The position numbers and the translations under genes were made by a program. Below are positions 62,276 to 64,000 of a DNA stretch of 64,000 nt, piece after piece (within the stretch, counting starts at the first letter, position 1; each line of letters starts with the position of its first letter). The DNA comes from UBA5069 sp963773745 (GTDB taxonomy: Bacteria; Chloroflexota; Anaerolineae; Caldilineales; Caldilineaceae): assembly GCA_963773745.1 (NCBI GenBank), contig CAVZCL010000005.1:1922001-1986000 (forward strand), in the 5' to 3' direction. The notes under the pieces were generated by a model that saw only the letters and a list, made by a program, of their open reading frames with translations, was not told the DNA's origin and made no database searches.

Positions 62276-64000
62276 CTATTCGCTGTAATCCCAAAAGGCG
62301 GTTATGGCGTCGGCGCAGCGCTGATCCTGCGGATAATCCCAGAAGGCGGCGGGATCGGTCTCCACATTGTAATCCTGAAAGATGTAGCAGCCTCGCACGG
62401 CATAGGGGTCGAGCGTCGCATAGAGCGCCACGCCGCCCAGTTGCGGGTTTTCCGTGTCGTAAATCTGTACATAGCGGACGCCACGGTTCTTGCTTGTTCC
62501 CTCAGGGCGGCGCAGCTCGGTGTACTGGCAATCGTCGTATGTGTTGCAGAGGAGGACGGCAACGATGGGGACGACGCCACTGGTGGATTCATCCCAGGTG
62601 AAGGCAAAGGTGCGCTTGCCAATATCTGGATTCTCACGGAACCACGCGCGCAGGCTCTGGTTGTCGGCAAAGCCCGGCTGGCCCTGCCCGTAGAGCAGGA
62701 ACATCGCATCCTGGAAGGCACGCTCCACAGTGTAGGTGTAGGCGCTGCCCACACTGGCGGGTATGCCGATTTGGCCAATCGACTGGTCGTTATCAAGTGC
62801 GGGAATCGCTGCTTTGATTGACGCCTGTGTAGCGCGCACAAGCGTGCCTGCATTGCGCCAGTCCACGCCATCGCCCATGCTCACATAGGCATAGAAAGCA
62901 ATCAGCCCGGCCACCATGCCCAGCAGCGCGAACTGCAGCGGTCGCACGCGGCGCAGCGCGCTGTAGAGCATGGCTACGAAACTGGCAACCGTGACGGCGA
63001 AGCCAAAGGAGAGCAGATAGGTGTAGCGATTCTCGGGATTGCGGCCGGTAAGGCTGGCGAAGGCGAAGCCCATGAGCAGCATCCACAGAATGCCCCAGCC
63101 TATCCAAAGCCAGCGCGTGGAGGCACTGCTCTCGGGCGTGGTGATGGGCCGGCTGCGCAGGGCGGTGATGAACGCAACTGCAGTGACACCTAAAGCAAGC
63201 GCCATTGTGGCCAGTGCGAGCGAGCCAGTCGGCTCCAGCCAGTTGCGGCTGTAGCCAAAGATGGGTGCTCCCGGCGAGGGTGAGGTGAAAAGCAGCACCA
63301 TCTGGCTCAGGAGCAGGTGATAGCCTCTGAGCAGATGGGCAGCATCAAGGCTGGCGGCGTAATCGCCGCGCCCGGGCACAAGGCTCCCCTGTACGGCAAA
63401 GCGCACCAGCAGCATTACGACGGCGGCCCCAGCAAGCAGGAAGTACAAGCGCAGGCGGCTGCGGCGAACGCGCCCATGCACAATCCAGTCGGCCGTGAAG
63501 ATGAGTGCAGGCAGCGCGAGCGTCACCTCATAGGCGAGCACGGCGCAGAGGTAGGCGAGCGCGACCCCAAGCTGGATGCCCAGCGACGGCCGCTCAAAGG
63601 CGGTGAGAGCCAAGTCCAGCGCGAGCAGGCTAAAGAGAAGCGCCAACACATTCGAGTTGGCGGCGAACCAGAAGACCGCTTCATTGTGCGAGGGGAGCAG
63701 CAGCACAATTGCTGCGGCGCAGAAGGCCCAAAGGTCACTGCCGCCCACGCGCCGCACAATCCGAAAGGTGAGCAGCGTATTGATGAAGTGCAGCGACAAA
63801 TAGATGACGTAGTAGCCCCACATGCGCTCGAGGCCAAAGGCGTGCGTAAGGAGGACGCGCATGGCTGTGCTCAGCGGGCGGTAGCCGGACCAGTCGATTG
63901 TCCCGCCGAAGGTGGCGCGCAGCGTGGGCCCGAGCGGGCCGGTCATCTCCACGGCGCTGTGGATGAAGTCATCCATGGCGAAGTAGAGGCCGAACGCGAA
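62276..64000 (-). CDS. Polytopic membrane protein, glycosyltransferase-C-like, cut by the window edge
   Basis: At least 574 residues; the frame is open to 64000 (FAFGLYFAMDDFIHSAVEMT), so the N-terminus is outside. About ten or eleven helices cover the first 380 residues (YYVIYLSLHFINTLLTFRIV, LWAFCAAAIVLLLPSHNEAV, LRLYFLLAGAAVVMLLVRFA). A soluble, probably periplasmic domain of about 190 residues has two Cys pairs (LCNTYDDC, GCYIF...RCADA). A short D-D near the start of the first loop and the helix layout resemble PMT/GT-C-type proteins, but I cannot identify the acceptor. It ends 67 bases from the rsmI start, same strand. Confidence 0.7.
   Translation of the reverse strand, partial: FAFGLYFAMDDFIHSAVEMTGPLGPTLRATFGGTIDWSGYRPLSTAMRVLLTHAFGLERMWGYYVIYLSLHFINTLLTFRIVRRVGGSDLWAFCAAAIVLLLPSHNEAVFWFAANSNVLALLFSLLALDLALTAFERPSLGIQLGVALAYLCAVLAYEVTLALPALIFTADWIVHGRVRRSRLRLYFLLAGAAVVMLLVRFAVQGSLVPGRGDYAASLDAAHLLRGYHLLLSQMVLLFTSPSPGAPIFGYSRNWLEPTGSLALATMALALGVTAVAFITALRSRPITTPESSASTRWLWIGWGILWMLLMGFAFASLTGRNPENRYTYLLSFGFAVTVASFVAMLYSALRRVRPLQFALLGMVAGLIAFYAYVSMGDGVDWRNAGTLVRATQASIKAAIPALDNDQSIGQIGIPASVGSAYTYTVERAFQDAMFLLYGQGQPGFADNQSLRAWFRENPDIGKRTFAFTWDESTSGVVPIVAVLLCNTYDDCQYTELRRPEGTSKNRGVRYVQIYDTENPQLGGVALYATLDPYAVRGCYIFQDYNVETDPAAFWDYPQDQRCADAITAFWDYSE

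Overview
The window is about 64 kb of GC-rich bacterial DNA carrying ordinary chromosomal genes. Small lipoproteins with Ala/Thr/Pro-rich linkers, SH3-repeat, CpXC, DUF2207 and BNR-propeller proteins, a NusA-YlxR-IF-2-RbfA-DHH-TruB-RibF block, a blue-copper lipoprotein and a planctomycete-type cytochrome fused to a propeller together suggest a Chloroflexota member, most likely Anaerolineae or a relative. That placement is inference from gene content; there is no rRNA in the window. No plasmid, prophage, IS element or CRISPR array was found.

Layout: 0.1-3.6 kb holds a DinB-like protein and a NitT/TauT-type ABC importer (binding protein, permease, ATPase). 3.7-9.0 kb holds a BNR propeller, two tRNA-Ala genes, RNase PH and a MoxR/DUF58 pair. 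9.4-12.5 kb is a TIM-barrel protein with carboxypeptidase-regulatory-like repeats. 12.7-16.9 kb is a sugar ABC importer without its ATPase, facing an S9 peptidase (17.1-18.9 kb). 19-26.5 kb holds glycosyltransferases, an SH3-repeat membrane protein, a nitrilase-like amidohydrolase and xanthine phosphoribosyltransferase. 26.7-29.2 kb is a cytochrome-propeller lipoprotein. 29.3-37.9 kb is the minus-strand translation/RNA operon nusA-ylxR-infB-rbfA-DHH-truB-ribF. 38.3-42.3 kb is a lipoprotein gene and uvrA, the latter with a LexA-type box on its promoter. 42.7-47.4 kb holds a cupredoxin, a GNAT, a dynamin-like GTPase, an isolated terminase-like protein and a candidate 24-residue peptide. 47.5-50.7 kb is a surface-glycan cluster (GT4, GtrA, O-antigen ligase-like). 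51.4-62.2 kb holds an O-methyltransferase, a sugar isomerase-like protein, a CpXC protein, CinA, DUF2207, HisC, HicAB and RsmI. The right edge cuts a large membrane protein.

Two features run through the window. First, many genes, including essential ones (nusA, ribF) and uvrA, are split by single-base frame changes, four of them exactly at five-base G/C runs. This looks like consensus sequencing error, so most broken genes here are probably intact in the cell. Second, gene ends carry unusually long, near-perfect inverted repeats. One has 91-bp arms that include the stop codons of two convergent genes, and others have 62, 46 and 37 bp arms. Several dispersed hairpin families also recur: the GAAGCGAGGCTTCC hairpin, the CACAGAGG/AAAGCAACG repeat, the GCCGCTACGG element and the GAGGGGCCGGGGG element. 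They behave as terminators or REP-like elements.
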